From positions 1 to 54,574 of the forward strand of contig NZ_JAVHJU010000010.1 in the NCBI RefSeq assembly GCF_031082405.1: a stretch of DNA of 54,574 bases. Reading direction: 5' to 3'. The DNA comes from Amycolatopsis sp. A133. GTDB taxonomy: Bacteria; Actinomycetota; Actinomycetes; Mycobacteriales; Pseudonocardiaceae. Position numbers and translations under genes: made by a program. Below the pieces are notes generated by a model. It saw only the letters and a program-made list of their open reading frames with translations. It had not been told where the DNA came from and did no database searches. Below, one piece after another: positions 21,429-30,742 of this stretch (positions within the stretch are counted from its first letter, which is position 1; each line of letters begins with the position of its first letter).

Positions 21429-22426
21429 CGCACACGCACCCTCGGGTCGATGATCCCGTACGAGACGTCGACCAGCATGTTCACCAGCACGTACACCAAC
21501 GCGCCGAACAGCAGCAGCGCCTGCAGCCGGGGGTAGTCACGCCGTTCGATGCCTTCGGCCAGCAGGAACCCGAGGCCGCGGAAGTTGAACACGCGCTCGG
21601 TCAGTACCGCGCCGCCGAGCAGCGCGCCGGTCTGCAGGCCGATGGTGGTGACCACCGGGAGCAGGCCGTTGCGCAGTACGTGCCGCCGCCGGACGACGGG
21701 CTGCGTGAGGCCCTTCGAGTTGGCCGTGCGGATGAAGTCCTCGTTGAGCACTTCGAGCACCGACGCGCGGGTGATCCGGGTGATCACCGCGAGCGGGATG
21801 GTGGCGAGCGCGAACGCCGGGAGGACCAGGTGCCTGATCGCGTCCCAGACGGCGTCCCATTCGCTCGTCATGATGCCGTCGAGGATGGCGAAGTTGGTGA
21901 TGGCGGTGGCGTCCAGGCCGGCTGTCTGCCTGCCCTGCGACGGCAGACCCAGCGGCCCGGCGAGCAGGTCCTGCATCATGTAGCCGAGGAAGAAGACCGG
22001 AACCGCAACGCCGATCAGGGTCAGCACGATGATCACGTTGTCGGCGGCGCCGCCGCGGTAGCGGGCCGAGACGTAGCCCGCCGGGATGCCGATGACCACC
22101 GCGACGATCATCGCGGAGATCCCCAGCTCGATGGTGGCCGGCAGGAACGTGCCGATCTCCGACATCACCGGCTGGGTGGAGATCAGCGACGCGCCGAAGT
22201 CACCGGTCAGCGCGCGGCCGAGGAACTTGAAGTACTGGATGATGACCGGCTGGTCGAGCCCCAGCACGTGGTTGAGGTTGGCGATCTTCTCCGGCGTTGC
22301 CTTGTCGCCGAGGAGGGCCGCCGCGGGCCCTCCGGGCAGCGACCGCAGCCAGGCGAAGACCAGGATGGACAGGATGAGCAGCGTCGGGATCGCTTGTAGC
22401 AGCCGACGCAAGAGAAAACGGAGCAC
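21425..22426 (-). CDS. Peptide ABC transporter permease (OppB/DppB type)
   Basis: The 333-residue product starts MLRFLLRRLLQAIPTL, the standard OppB N-terminal helix, and has the periplasmic loop with PGGPAAALLGDKAT and the C-terminal core helices with the EAA-like loop SKGLTQPVVRRRHVLRN. GTG 22426 is the start. The gap to the upstream binding-protein gene holds a strong hairpin. Confidence 0.95.
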   Translation of the reverse strand: MLRFLLRRLLQAIPTLLILSILVFAWLRSLPGGPAAALLGDKATPEKIANLNHVLGLDQPVIIQYFKFLGRALTGDFGASLISTQPVMSEIGTFLPATIELGISAMIVAVVIGIPAGYVSARYRGGAADNVIIVLTLIGVAVPVFFLGYMMQDLLAGPLGLPSQGRQTAGLDATAITNFAILDGIMTSEWDAVWDAIRHLVLPAFALATIPLAVITRITRASVLEVLNEDFIRTANSKGLTQPVVRRRHVLRNGLLPVVTTIGLQTGALLGGAVLTERVFNFRGLGFLLAEGIERRDYPRLQALLLFGALVYVLVNMLVDVSYGIIDPRVRVR

Positions 22427-22462
22427 TTGCAGTCCTTAGGTGGCAGCCCGCTGAGTACGGAA

Positions 22463-22494
22463 CATGGGGTGGGCGCGGTAGCGCCCACCCCATG
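22463..22494 (-). terminator. Hairpin between binding-protein and permease genes
   Basis: A perfect 14-bp stem (CATGGGGTGGGCGC with its complement) around GGTA, 18 nt past the binding-protein stop and 36 nt before the permease start. Such intercistronic hairpins commonly yield more binding-protein mRNA than permease mRNA by partial termination or 3'-end protection. Confidence 0.65.
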
Positions 22495-22512
22495 CCTCGC
22501 GGCGTGAAACTG

Positions 22513-24192
22513 TCAGTTAACAGTCACGGTGTTGAACCGCTCGTCGGTCAGCGGGCTGGCGACCAGGCCCTTGACCTTCGGTCCGACCACGATGGCGGGC
22601 GGGCCGTAGGAGATCGGGATGGCGGGCAGGTAGTCCATGATCTGCTTGTTGACTTCCTGGTACGCCTTGGCGTGCGCGTCGCCGGCGGGCGAAGCGTCCG
22701 CGGCGGCGAGCGCCTGGAACAGCTGCGGGTTGTCGAACCCGAACTCCTTCTTCGTGCGGCCGAAGAAGGTGCCGACGAAGTTCCCGGCGTCGTTGTAGTC
22801 ACCGGTCCAGCCGAGCAGGTGGAGGTCCTGCTTGCCGAACTTCTGGACGTCGTCCTTGTAACCACCGTTCCACGGCTTGGCGACCGGTTCGATCTTGACG
22901 CCGATGGCCTTCAGGTCCTCCGACATCGAGGTGAAGACGTCCGCCGGGTTCGGCATGTACGGACGGGTGACCTCGGTCGGGTAGTAGAACTTCAGCGTCA
23001 GGTTCGTCGCCCCGGCCTGCTGGAGCAGCTGCTTGGCCTTCTCCGGGTCGTACGGGTACTTGGTGACCTCGTCGGTGTAGCCGGAGATCGTCTTGGGCAC
23101 GAACTCGGTGGCCACCTCGGCACCCTCGGGCAGCTTGCTCTTCACGAACTGCTCGCGGTTGATGCCGTAGGCCAGCGCCTGGCGGACGCGAACGTCCTTC
23201 AGCTTCTCGCCGGCCGGGCCGGACTGGTTGATGCCCATGTAGAGCACGTTGAACGGCGGGCGCACCAGCACCTGCTCGCCCTCGTTGCGCAGCAGGCCGT
23301 AGTCCGCGGGCGCCGGGTAGTCGTAGCCCTGGATGTCGCCGGCCTTGAGCGCCTGCTTGCGGGCGTTCTCGTCCGGGATCACCTTGAAGATCAGCTTGTC
23401 GAGCTTGGCCGTCTGGGTCGGGCTGGTGTCGTTCTTGGACAGGGTGATCTCACCCTTGCCCTGGTCCCAGCTGTCGAACTTGAACGGGCCGGTGCCGACC
23501 GGGTGCTTGTTCGCGTACTCGCTGTAGGTGAACGAGTCGCCGGACTGGGTGACCTCGTCGGACTTGTACTGCTTGAGCGCGGTCGGGCTCTGCATCGCGA
23601 ACGACGGCAGGGTGAAGGCCGCCGGGAACGCGCCCTTCGCCCGGTTCAGGTTCACGACCGCGGTCGCCGGGTCCTTGGCTTCGCAGCTCTTGTAGACCGG
23701 GTCGCTGTAGTCGGTGCTCTCGTTCTTGGCGAACCCGCCGAAGACGTCGGCGTAGTAGATCATCTGGCTCTGGGCGGCGGCGCCCTTCATGTTGTACCAG
23801 CGGTCGAAGTTGAAGCAGACCGCGGTCGCGTCGAAGGCGGAGCCGTCCGAGAACTTCACGCCCTGCTTGAGGGAGAAGGTCCAGGTCTTGCCGTCGTTGC
23901 TGGGTTCCCACTTCTCGGCCAGCGAGGCTTCGAGGTCGGCGGTGCCCGGCTTGTTCTGGATCAGCGTGTCGAAGATCTGGCGCGTGATCCGGAAGGTTTC
24001 GCCCTCGTCGTTGAAGATCGGGTCGAACAACTTCGGGTTACCGGCCGCGCCGAAGATCATGGTGCCCCCGGAACCACCCCCTGCGCCCTCTTCACGCTTG
24101 GATTCCGCACAAGCGGACAGCGAAACCGCGAGCGCGCCGGCGAGCCCGATCAGGGCCACGCGGCGTGTTCGGGTCAGCCGCAATTGCTGCAT
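22513..24192 (-). CDS. Peptide ABC transporter substrate-binding lipoprotein
   Basis: The 559-residue product belongs to the SBP_bac_5 (OppA/DppA) family. The signal peptide ends in the lipobox LSAC (Cys about 28). The family blocks LAEKWEPSNDGKTWTFSLKQ, VRVRQALAYGINRE and the C-terminal LQLLGWTGDYNDAG-like region (LHLLGWTGDYND) are present. It captures peptides or peptide-like solutes outside the membrane for the four downstream subunits. A promoter-like sequence lies about 80 bp upstream. Confidence 0.95.
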   Translation of the reverse strand: MQQLRLTRTRRVALIGLAGALAVSLSACAESKREEGAGGGSGGTMIFGAAGNPKLFDPIFNDEGETFRITRQIFDTLIQNKPGTADLEASLAEKWEPSNDGKTWTFSLKQGVKFSDGSAFDATAVCFNFDRWYNMKGAAAQSQMIYYADVFGGFAKNESTDYSDPVYKSCEAKDPATAVVNLNRAKGAFPAAFTLPSFAMQSPTALKQYKSDEVTQSGDSFTYSEYANKHPVGTGPFKFDSWDQGKGEITLSKNDTSPTQTAKLDKLIFKVIPDENARKQALKAGDIQGYDYPAPADYGLLRNEGEQVLVRPPFNVLYMGINQSGPAGEKLKDVRVRQALAYGINREQFVKSKLPEGAEVATEFVPKTISGYTDEVTKYPYDPEKAKQLLQQAGATNLTLKFYYPTEVTRPYMPNPADVFTSMSEDLKAIGVKIEPVAKPWNGGYKDDVQKFGKQDLHLLGWTGDYNDAGNFVGTFFGRTKKEFGFDNPQLFQALAAADASPAGDAHAKAYQEVNKQIMDYLPAIPISYGPPAIVVGPKVKGLVASPLTDERFNTVTVN

Positions 24193-24274
24193 CTGGCACC
24201 CCTTGGGAGATGTTCGGGTTCAAAGTCACCGTCCGGTCGGTCAGGAACTCGACGGACGATCGGTGTGCTCGCCG

Positions 24275-24303
24275 ACACTAGCGGGAACTCGGCCCGCACT
24301 TAA
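24275..24303 (-). promoter_or_regulatory. Candidate promoter of the peptide transporter operon
   Basis: On the minus strand TTAAGT and TAGTGT are separated by 17 nt, ending 83 bp before the binding-protein ATG. The fit to -35/-10 boxes is fair. The whole gap 24193-24519 is unusually AT-rich for the window; no other gene is seen in it. Confidence 0.4.
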
Positions 24304-24519
24304 GCACGTGAGGTTACGATCGCGCTACGTGGGCGTCGATTTGACCGCAATGTGTCCATAAATCGTGACAGAATGTGACCGTTTGTGTGCGATGGCTGCA
24401 CCCAGTGCCCGATCACTAACTCAGATGGCGGTACCGACTTTAGCCCAGTCGTGTTTTCGGCGACGGTTCACTGGATCGATCCGGAGTGGGGTGCACACGC
24501 AGCGTGAGCGACCCGTCTC

Positions 24520-25014
24520 CTACGAAAGTCGGGTTCCGGCGGCTTCCGGGGTCCCGTCGACGGCGAACCAGCCGCGCTCGAACCATTGCCACCGCGCCAA
24601 TTCGGCCTGCACGGCCGCGCCGTCCCGCGCCACGGTCCTGGCCAGCCGCTCGGCCGCCGAGCCGCCGGAAAGCCAGCAGAGGTGGGAAAGCAGGGGTCTT
24701 ACCGAAGCCCGGCCGCTCGAAACCCCTTCCAGCACCAGCACGTCCGGCACGACCACCCGGACGAGCTCACCCGGACGGGGTGCTCCGGTGGACCAGTCCA
24801 CACACCGGTACGCGCCCGCCACGCCGTCGGCCAGGGGACGCAGCACGCCGTCCACGAGCCGGGGCCACCACGCGACCGGGTCGTCCCAAGTCGCGAAGGC
24901 GTCGGTGCTCACCAGGACCGTCCGGCACCCGCGGGCCCGCAGGCCCGCGACCACCCGGGCGGCCAGCGTGGACTTCCCGGCGCCCGACGGGCCGTCGATG
25001 GCCAGCACACGCAC
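24520..25014 (-). CDS. Uridine-kinase-like P-loop kinase
   Basis: The 164-residue product starts with the strand-loop VLAIDGPSGAGKST (Walker A), followed by STDAF (the substrate-lid aspartate of nucleoside kinases), a later VLVLEGVSSG strand and an R-rich lid (RLARTVARDG). It resembles the short actinobacterial uridine-kinase-like ATPases and would phosphorylate a nucleoside or small alcohol; the substrate is not certain. The open frame continues upstream without a good start (TLIEALLAAPARLGR precedes), so the true N terminus may be about 20 residues longer. Confidence 0.8.
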   Translation of the reverse strand: MRVLAIDGPSGAGKSTLAARVVAGLRARGCRTVLVSTDAFATWDDPVAWWPRLVDGVLRPLADGVAGAYRCVDWSTGAPRPGELVRVVVPDVLVLEGVSSGRASVRPLLSHLCWLSGGSAAERLARTVARDGAAVQAELARWQWFERGWFAVDGTPEAAGTRLS

Positions 25015-25060
25015 GCGGCCCAGCCGGGCGGGGGCCGCGAGCAGGGCTTCGATCAGGGTG

Positions 25061-25495
25061 TCACTTGCTGACGCGCTCGACCTCGGGAAGCCCTTTGACG
25101 TCGTCGGGAGCCGCCGTCCGCGCCTCCAGCTCGGCGATCCGGCCCGCCAGCTCGCGCCGGCTGTCCTCGAGCTCGCAGCGCAGCAGCGCGATCTCCTCGA
25201 CCGAGGTGCGCACCTCTTCCTCCAGGTGCCCCACCTCGGTGGACAGGTGCAGCGAGACCAGCGCCAGCACGACGCCGGCGAGGAGGAAGACGAAGTTCGA
25301 CGGGGTTTCCACCCCGGTCAGCCGGGCCAGGAACTGCGCGGCCGAAGGGATCGCGGCCAGCACCACGACACCGATGGCGACGATCAGCCACACGCCCGCG
25401 TACTTCTCACGCAGCTTGCGCCGCCGCATCATCTCGAGGACGACGAACAGCACGATGCAGGCGACGACGATGCTGAGGATGCGCCAACCGGCCAT
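25061..25495 (-). CDS. DUF2304-domain membrane protein
   Basis: The 144-residue product has three hydrophobic helices (about 4-22, 36-54, 66-86), a KLREKYAGVWLIVAIG segment characteristic of DUF2304, and a C-terminal coiled coil with Glu/Leu heptads (VGHLEEEVRTSVEEIALL). Proteins of this family sit beside GT2 glycosyltransferases and are thought to help assemble surface glycans. ATG 25495 has GGGGA at about 7 nt; a GTG two codons earlier is badly spaced. It ends 46 bp before the kinase start and is in the same block as the GT2 gene. Confidence 0.88.
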   Translation of the reverse strand: MAGWRILSIVVACIVLFVVLEMMRRRKLREKYAGVWLIVAIGVVVLAAIPSAAQFLARLTGVETPSNFVFLLAGVVLALVSLHLSTEVGHLEEEVRTSVEEIALLRCELEDSRRELAGRIAELEARTAAPDDVKGLPEVERVSK

Positions 25496-25507
25496 TTCCA
25501 CTTCCCC

Positions 25508-26260
25508 TTACGCCGAGTCGGACGAGTCGACCGCCGGGCGGCGGCGGACCAGCGCCAGCAGCAGTGCGAGCCCGGCCCGGCTCAGGTAGACGGCCGACTT
25601 CACGGGCGAGTGGCTCGGCGTGCCGGCCACCCGCTCCCGCATGACGACCGGGATTTCCTTGATGGTCAGCTTGGCCCGGATGGCCATCACCAGCGACTCG
25701 ACGGTGTCACCGAGGTACTCCGCCGGGTAGTAGCCGGCGAAGAGCCGGATGGCGCGCGGGCCCATCGCCTTGAACCCCGACGTGACGTCGGTGAGCTTGG
25801 TCTTCGCCAGCCGCGAGAACACGAGCGAGAGCACGACCATGGCGTACTTGCGCGGCCCGCTCGCCTTGTACGAACCCTTGCCGGCGAACCGGGAGCCGAT
25901 CACGATGTCCGCGTCGTCCAGGCCGCGCAGCAGGGCGTCGAGCTCGTCCGGGTCGTGCTGACCGTCCGCGTCCACCTGCACGACGACGTCGTACCCGCGG
26001 GCGGCGGCGTAGCGGAAGCCCGTGCGCATCGCGCCGCCGACACCCAGGTTCACCGAGAGCCGGGCCACCTCGGCACCGGCCGCGCGGGCCAGCTTGGCGG
26101 TGTCGTCGACCGAGCCGTCGTCGACGACGAGCAGGTCGCCGTCCGGCAGGGCCCGCTTCACCTGCTCGATGACCGACGCGACGCTCGCCGACTCGTTGAG
26201 GGCGGGCATCACGATGAGCACGCGGCGGCTGGTCACCGAGGTCGCCGAGGTCACAGACAC
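25508..26260 (-). CDS. Family 2 glycosyltransferase (dolichyl-phosphate mannosyltransferase-like)
   Basis: The 250-residue product has the GT-A fold motifs VVDDGSVDDT (about 45-54) and VDADGQHDPDEL (about 96-107, the DxD metal site), and a QxxxRW-like region replaced by SGFKAMGPRAI. It would transfer a sugar from a nucleotide donor, probably onto polyprenyl phosphate. It directly precedes the DUF2304 gene (short gap), a pair seen in many actinobacteria. Confidence 0.9.
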   Translation of the reverse strand: MSVTSATSVTSRRVLIVMPALNESASVASVIEQVKRALPDGDLLVVDDGSVDDTAKLARAAGAEVARLSVNLGVGGAMRTGFRYAAARGYDVVVQVDADGQHDPDELDALLRGLDDADIVIGSRFAGKGSYKASGPRKYAMVVLSLVFSRLAKTKLTDVTSGFKAMGPRAIRLFAGYYPAEYLGDTVESLVMAIRAKLTIKEIPVVMRERVAGTPSHSPVKSAVYLSRAGLALLLALVRRRPAVDSSDSA

Positions 26261-26277
26261 GCGATCACTTTAGCCTT

Positions 26278-28245
26278 TCACTGCCCGTTACCGGCCGCGG
26301 ACCCGGGCGCGGCACCGGCGGTGACGACACCCTGCTGGCCTTCGATCTCGTAGATCTTGACGCCGCCGTTGCGGTAGACCAGCTTGAAGCCGGGGCTGGT
26401 GTCGAGGTGCTGGAGCCCGACGTCGTTCTGCGTCGTCGCGGTGACCTTGCCTTCACCGACGAACGCGTACCGGACCTTCAGGTCGGTGAGCAGCTTCCGC
26501 ACCTTCGGGTACTTCTCGACGTCGTTGCCGAACACGCTCAGGTAGCCCGCGTCGGTGTCGAATTCGGCGCCGTAGAAGTTCCACTGCGTCGGCATCACGC
26601 CGGCCAGCGCGTACATCCACACCGAGCCGTCGGCCTTGTCGTTCAGCACGTGCTCGCCCGGTGCGGTGTGCTGGGCGAGCCAGGTGAACGCGGCTTCCTC
26701 GTCCTTGCTGACCGACGGGCCGCCGCTGTAGTTGAGCTGCAGGCGGGCGGCGTTGCGGCCGATGTAGCCGCCGCGGCTCAGGCCGCCGACGACCAAGGCG
26801 AGCACGAGCACGCCGACCAGGGTGAGCGTGGCGGGCCGGAGCTTCGGCAGCCGGGGGGCGACCTTCTCGGCGAACCGCCCGGACGCCGTGTGCACGAACT
26901 CGCCGAACGCGACGCAGCCGGCCAGCGGCACCAGGGCCGCGACACGCCAGTTGTCGTTGTAGAAGGGGCTGCTCAGGGTGTGCACGAGGTCGTTTTCGAG
27001 CGACACGGTCGCCGCGAACAGCGCGCCCAGCACGATGTACGCGCCGACCATCCACATCATCCGGCGGTGCTTCACCAGCATGAACACGCCGATGATCGCC
27101 GGGACGCCGATCCACCACTGCGGGTACGCGGCCATCGGCGAGAACGTGATCGTTTCGCCGACCGCGCCGGAAACCGTCGCGTCCGACGCCCAGAACGCGC
27201 TGGTCACCCCGCCCGCGTTGTACAGCGACGGGAGCACCACCGGGATGCCGAAGGCGGCGGCCAGCAAGACGGTCGCGGCCAGCGACGGCAGCGAGCGGCG
27301 CCAGGTGATCGCCTCGAAGCGGAACAGGACCGCGACGAGGATCAGCAGGAAGTACACGATGACGACGAACACGACGCTGGTGTGCAGGCCGGAAAGCCCG
27401 GCGACCCCGACGCCGATGCCGACCGGCCCGGCGATCCCGCGGGGCTCCAGCAGGTGCCGGGCGACCGCGAGCATGGCCGGGATGAGCGCGACGCCGGCGA
27501 CGAACGGCCACAGCGGACCGCGCCACAGCGAGTCGTACGGGAACACCGTGAAGCAGGCCGACACCGCCGCGGCCGCGGCCACGCCGATCGGCGGCATCCG
27601 CCAGGCGTGGCACATCGCGGCGACGCCGAGCGGCACGGTGAGGACCACCGCGAGCGCCGCCAGGTTCAGCGTCGGCATGATCGTCAGGCCGCCCTTGCCG
27701 AAGACCAGGGCGAGCAGCGCGTGGTAGGTGTCCGGGTAGAAGTAGTGCGTCTCGTTCGGCAGGTTCGCGATCGTGCCGACGGTCGACGGCCGGGCGTCGC
27801 CGTGCTCGGCGATCCAGCGGACGAGGTTGGCGTGGAACGGTGCGTCCCAGCCCTGCTGGACGTTGCCGATGTTCCGGACGCCGCGCAGGAAGGTGACGGT
27901 GCCGATCCCCATGCCGGCGGCGACGCCGAGGCCGATGAGGACGTGGTCGCGCACGCTGCGCGGCGGCCGCTCCGGCTCGGTCCAGTCGGGGTGGCGCCGC
28001 CGCGTGAACCGGGTCACGGCGAAGGCGAACGCGAACCCGACGGCCGAGAGGACGAGGGTCCACAGGGCGACGTTGAGCAGCGTCCAGCGGATGCCGAGCT
28101 TGCCCAGCACCGGGATGCCGAGCGCGACGAGGCCGAAGGTGAGCATGGGCGCGGCGGCGGCCAGCGTCCAGCCGCGCAACCGGATGACGGCGCCGAAGAC
28201 GAGACCAGGCAGCCAGAACGCGAGCAAAACGAGTAGAACGTTCAT
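26278..28245 (-). CDS. Large polytopic membrane protein (DUF6541-like)
   Basis: The 655-residue product has roughly a dozen membrane helices and a large C-terminal extracytoplasmic domain. After the second helix the loop around residues 130-170 holds GWDAPFHANLVRWI and ETHYFYPDTYHALLAL, blocks typical of actinobacterial DUF6541 proteins, which look like GT-C glycosyltransferases. An acidic D/H pair (WDAPFH) in the first large loop could be catalytic (inference). It shares the strand with the GT2 gene 17 bp downstream. Confidence 0.82.
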   Translation of the reverse strand: MNVLLVLLAFWLPGLVFGAVIRLRGWTLAAAAPMLTFGLVALGIPVLGKLGIRWTLLNVALWTLVLSAVGFAFAFAVTRFTRRRHPDWTEPERPPRSVRDHVLIGLGVAAGMGIGTVTFLRGVRNIGNVQQGWDAPFHANLVRWIAEHGDARPSTVGTIANLPNETHYFYPDTYHALLALVFGKGGLTIMPTLNLAALAVVLTVPLGVAAMCHAWRMPPIGVAAAAAVSACFTVFPYDSLWRGPLWPFVAGVALIPAMLAVARHLLEPRGIAGPVGIGVGVAGLSGLHTSVVFVVIVYFLLILVAVLFRFEAITWRRSLPSLAATVLLAAAFGIPVVLPSLYNAGGVTSAFWASDATVSGAVGETITFSPMAAYPQWWIGVPAIIGVFMLVKHRRMMWMVGAYIVLGALFAATVSLENDLVHTLSSPFYNDNWRVAALVPLAGCVAFGEFVHTASGRFAEKVAPRLPKLRPATLTLVGVLVLALVVGGLSRGGYIGRNAARLQLNYSGGPSVSKDEEAAFTWLAQHTAPGEHVLNDKADGSVWMYALAGVMPTQWNFYGAEFDTDAGYLSVFGNDVEKYPKVRKLLTDLKVRYAFVGEGKVTATTQNDVGLQHLDTSPGFKLVYRNGGVKIYEIEGQQGVVTAGAAPGSAAGNGQ

Positions 28246-28328
28246 CGAATTCGCTGTCCAAACCTTACCGGCATTTCACGCCGTTTCCCGTCCCCACCGG
28301 CGCGCCCGCAACGCACCTTACTGGGCCG

Positions 28329-29642
28329 CTACGGAGACGTTTCACCGGTGCCCGCGGTTGTCCCGGTAATCGTTTCCGGAGCCCGCCGCAGGACGAACGC
28401 GAGCACCACGGCCAGGCCCAGCGCCGGCGCGACGGCCAGCGCGACGACCGCGCGGAACACGGTGTCGCCCGGCAGCAGCACCAGCAGCAGGGACGCCGTG
28501 CCGGTGACCACGGCCCAGGTGACCAGCACGAGCTTGGCCTGGGTGCGGGCCACGAGCACGGCCGTGAGCAGCTGCATCGGCACCAGCAGCACCGACGACC
28601 AGACCAGCCCGGCGACCGACCAGCCGTCGATGTCGTAGCCGGGGCCGCTGACGAACCGCACGGCCCACGGGCCGAGCCACAGCCCGACCAGCGCGCCGAG
28701 CGCGGCCAGCACCAGCGACGCGAGCGCGCCGAGGGCGAGCACGCGGCGCAGCCGGTGCCTGCCCTCTTCGGTGACCGAGAGCCGGACGACGAACGGCACG
28801 GCCAGCGACTGCACCGGCCCGATCAGCGTCAGCGGCAGCCGCGCGATGACCAGCGCGGCGAACAGGGCACCCACGCGGTCGCCGTCGCCGCCCGGGGCGA
28901 GCAGGCCGACCAGCGCCGGGTAGCCGGTGATGACCGCCGCCGTCAGGGCCGCGCCGGTCAGCAGCATGCTCATCCGGCGGGTGGTGACGCCCCAGCCGTC
29001 GCCCTCGACGTGGACGTCGAGCAGCTGCCGGGCCGGGCGCGCGAACAGCAGCCAGGCGAACGAGCCGGCGGCGACCGCGATCGCCAGCGAAACGACGTTG
29101 TAGGCCACCGAGACGAACAGGACGCCGAGGATGAGCGCCCGCACGGCCGGTTCGGCGATCACCAGCAGTGAGAAGGACTTCACCTTGTGCTGCCCGATGA
29201 GCAGCCCGCGCGTACCGAACTGGCAGGCGAACGCGACGCCGCCGGCCAGCACGATGACCGCCAGCGACCACTCGCCGCGGAACAGCCGGTCGTTGACCGG
29301 CGGGATCAGCAGGGCGAGGGAGAACGCGGCCGCGACGACCACGCCGACCGCGACCGCCCGCAGCGCCGGCCGGCCCGCCTTGCCACCGGCGAGCGCGGCG
29401 ACCGCGGACTGGCGCGAGAGCTCCTGCTCGAGCGGCGACAGGGTGCTGCCGAGGCCCATCACCAGGCCCCAGAACGTGACGAAGACGGCGTATTCCTGCG
29501 GCGGCAGCAGGCGCTGGCAGGCGACGGTGAGCAGGTAACCGAGGCCGATGGAGACGATCAGCGAGCCACCGAGGCTGCCCGCGGTCGTGCGTCCGCTGCG
29601 GGCCACGGCCGGCGTGGCGGCGTCGTCCACTTCGGTGCTCAT
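28329..29642 (-). CDS. Wzx-like polysaccharide flippase / MATE-fold membrane protein
   Basis: The 437-residue product has about 12-14 hydrophobic helices arranged like polysaccharide exporters of the MOP superfamily. The N terminus (GSLGGSLIVSIGLGYLLTV) and PLEQELSRQ segment are typical of the family. It probably moves lipid-linked glycans across the membrane. ATG 29642 overlaps the upstream GT2 stop by 4 nt. The earlier in-frame frame extension is not supported by any start. Confidence 0.82.
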   Translation of the reverse strand: MSTEVDDAATPAVARSGRTTAGSLGGSLIVSIGLGYLLTVACQRLLPPQEYAVFVTFWGLVMGLGSTLSPLEQELSRQSAVAALAGGKAGRPALRAVAVGVVVAAAFSLALLIPPVNDRLFRGEWSLAVIVLAGGVAFACQFGTRGLLIGQHKVKSFSLLVIAEPAVRALILGVLFVSVAYNVVSLAIAVAAGSFAWLLFARPARQLLDVHVEGDGWGVTTRRMSMLLTGAALTAAVITGYPALVGLLAPGGDGDRVGALFAALVIARLPLTLIGPVQSLAVPFVVRLSVTEEGRHRLRRVLALGALASLVLAALGALVGLWLGPWAVRFVSGPGYDIDGWSVAGLVWSSVLLVPMQLLTAVLVARTQAKLVLVTWAVVTGTASLLLVLLPGDTVFRAVVALAVAPALGLAVVLAFVLRRAPETITGTTAGTGETSP

Positions 29643-30658
29643 CGGCGGCGGAGCCGGGTCCGCACGGCCATGGCCAGTCCCCGCAGGACACCGGCGCCGA
29701 AGCCGCCGGCGAACACCGGCAGCAGTTTGGTGACCGCGCGGGCCTCGGGGCCGGTCGCGCCGCACTTCTTGACGACCTCGCCCGCGGCGACCGCGCCGAG
29801 GACACCGGCGGCCAGCGTCGTCTTCGGCTTCTTCGCGGCGAAGAACAGGCCGACGACACCGGCGGCGAGCGCGCCGAACAGGGCGTTGCGGGCCGGCCCG
29901 GGCGAAGCGATGTAGGAGTCCACGTAGGTCGTGCCGCGGAAGTAGGCCTGCTGCGTGAACTTCTTGAACGAGTCGCGCCCGTTGTAGGTCGCCGACAGCT
30001 CCGGGGCCAGCCAGATCCGCTCGCGCTCGGCGATCCAGCGCAGCATGCGGGTGTCGTCGCTGGCGAACCGGATGTCGTCGAACAGCGACGCGAACGCCGT
30101 CACCGAACCTTCGAGGAGGCCGCGGCGGGCGCAGAAGAACGTCGTCCCCTTCGGGTAGACGTCGAACTCCTCGATGCCGTAGGACATCAGCCGCGGGTTC
30201 GCGCAGTACTTGCGCCAGGGCACCTTGACCAGGCCGGCCATGAAACCGGCGTACGGGTTGTGCTCGGAGGCGACGTTGATGTGGCCGTTCCAGACCGCGC
30301 GCTCGGGGTGGTCCACGAGCTGGTCGCGCAGGAACGTCAGGGTGTGCTCGTCCACGATGACGCGGCTGTCGAGCAGCGCGATCCACTCGCCGGACGACTT
30401 GGCGATGCCCGCGCGCCGGGCCTCGAAGCGGCCGCCGTTGGCCTGGCTGAGCACCGTGATGCCGTGGCGTTCGCGCAGGTCGTCGAGCCGCGCGGGTGTG
30501 GCGTCGGTGCTGCCGTCGTCGACCACGACGACCTCGATCGGCCAGCTCGCGGCCGATGCCGAAGCGAGCAGCGCGCCGACACTGCGTTCGATCCAGTCCT
30601 GCTCGTTGTAGACCGGGATCACGACGCTGAGCGAGGGGAGGAGCGGGTTCGCACTCAC
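29639..30658 (-). CDS. Family 2 glycosyltransferase
   Basis: The 339-residue product has VVIPVYNEQDWIERSV (about 11-26), VVVDDGSTDATPARL and a D-x-D equivalent in ALLDSRVIV (DSR rather than DxD). The C terminus ends in hydrophobic and glycine-rich segments that may touch the membrane. GTG 30658 was taken; the adjacent upstream bases encode nothing conserved. It is translationally coupled to the flippase gene and is likely to act on the same glycan. Confidence 0.88.
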   Translation of the reverse strand: MSANPLLPSLSVVIPVYNEQDWIERSVGALLASASAASWPIEVVVVDDGSTDATPARLDDLRERHGITVLSQANGGRFEARRAGIAKSSGEWIALLDSRVIVDEHTLTFLRDQLVDHPERAVWNGHINVASEHNPYAGFMAGLVKVPWRKYCANPRLMSYGIEEFDVYPKGTTFFCARRGLLEGSVTAFASLFDDIRFASDDTRMLRWIAERERIWLAPELSATYNGRDSFKKFTQQAYFRGTTYVDSYIASPGPARNALFGALAAGVVGLFFAAKKPKTTLAAGVLGAVAAGEVVKKCGATGPEARAVTKLLPVFAGGFGAGVLRGLAMAVRTRLRRR

Positions 30659-30742
30659 CGTGCCGAGGCTACCCGGCGGCCCCCGCGCCGGGTCGGCCAG
30701 TATCCTTACGCCACCGCACCCGACCGGAAATGGGCTCCTCTG

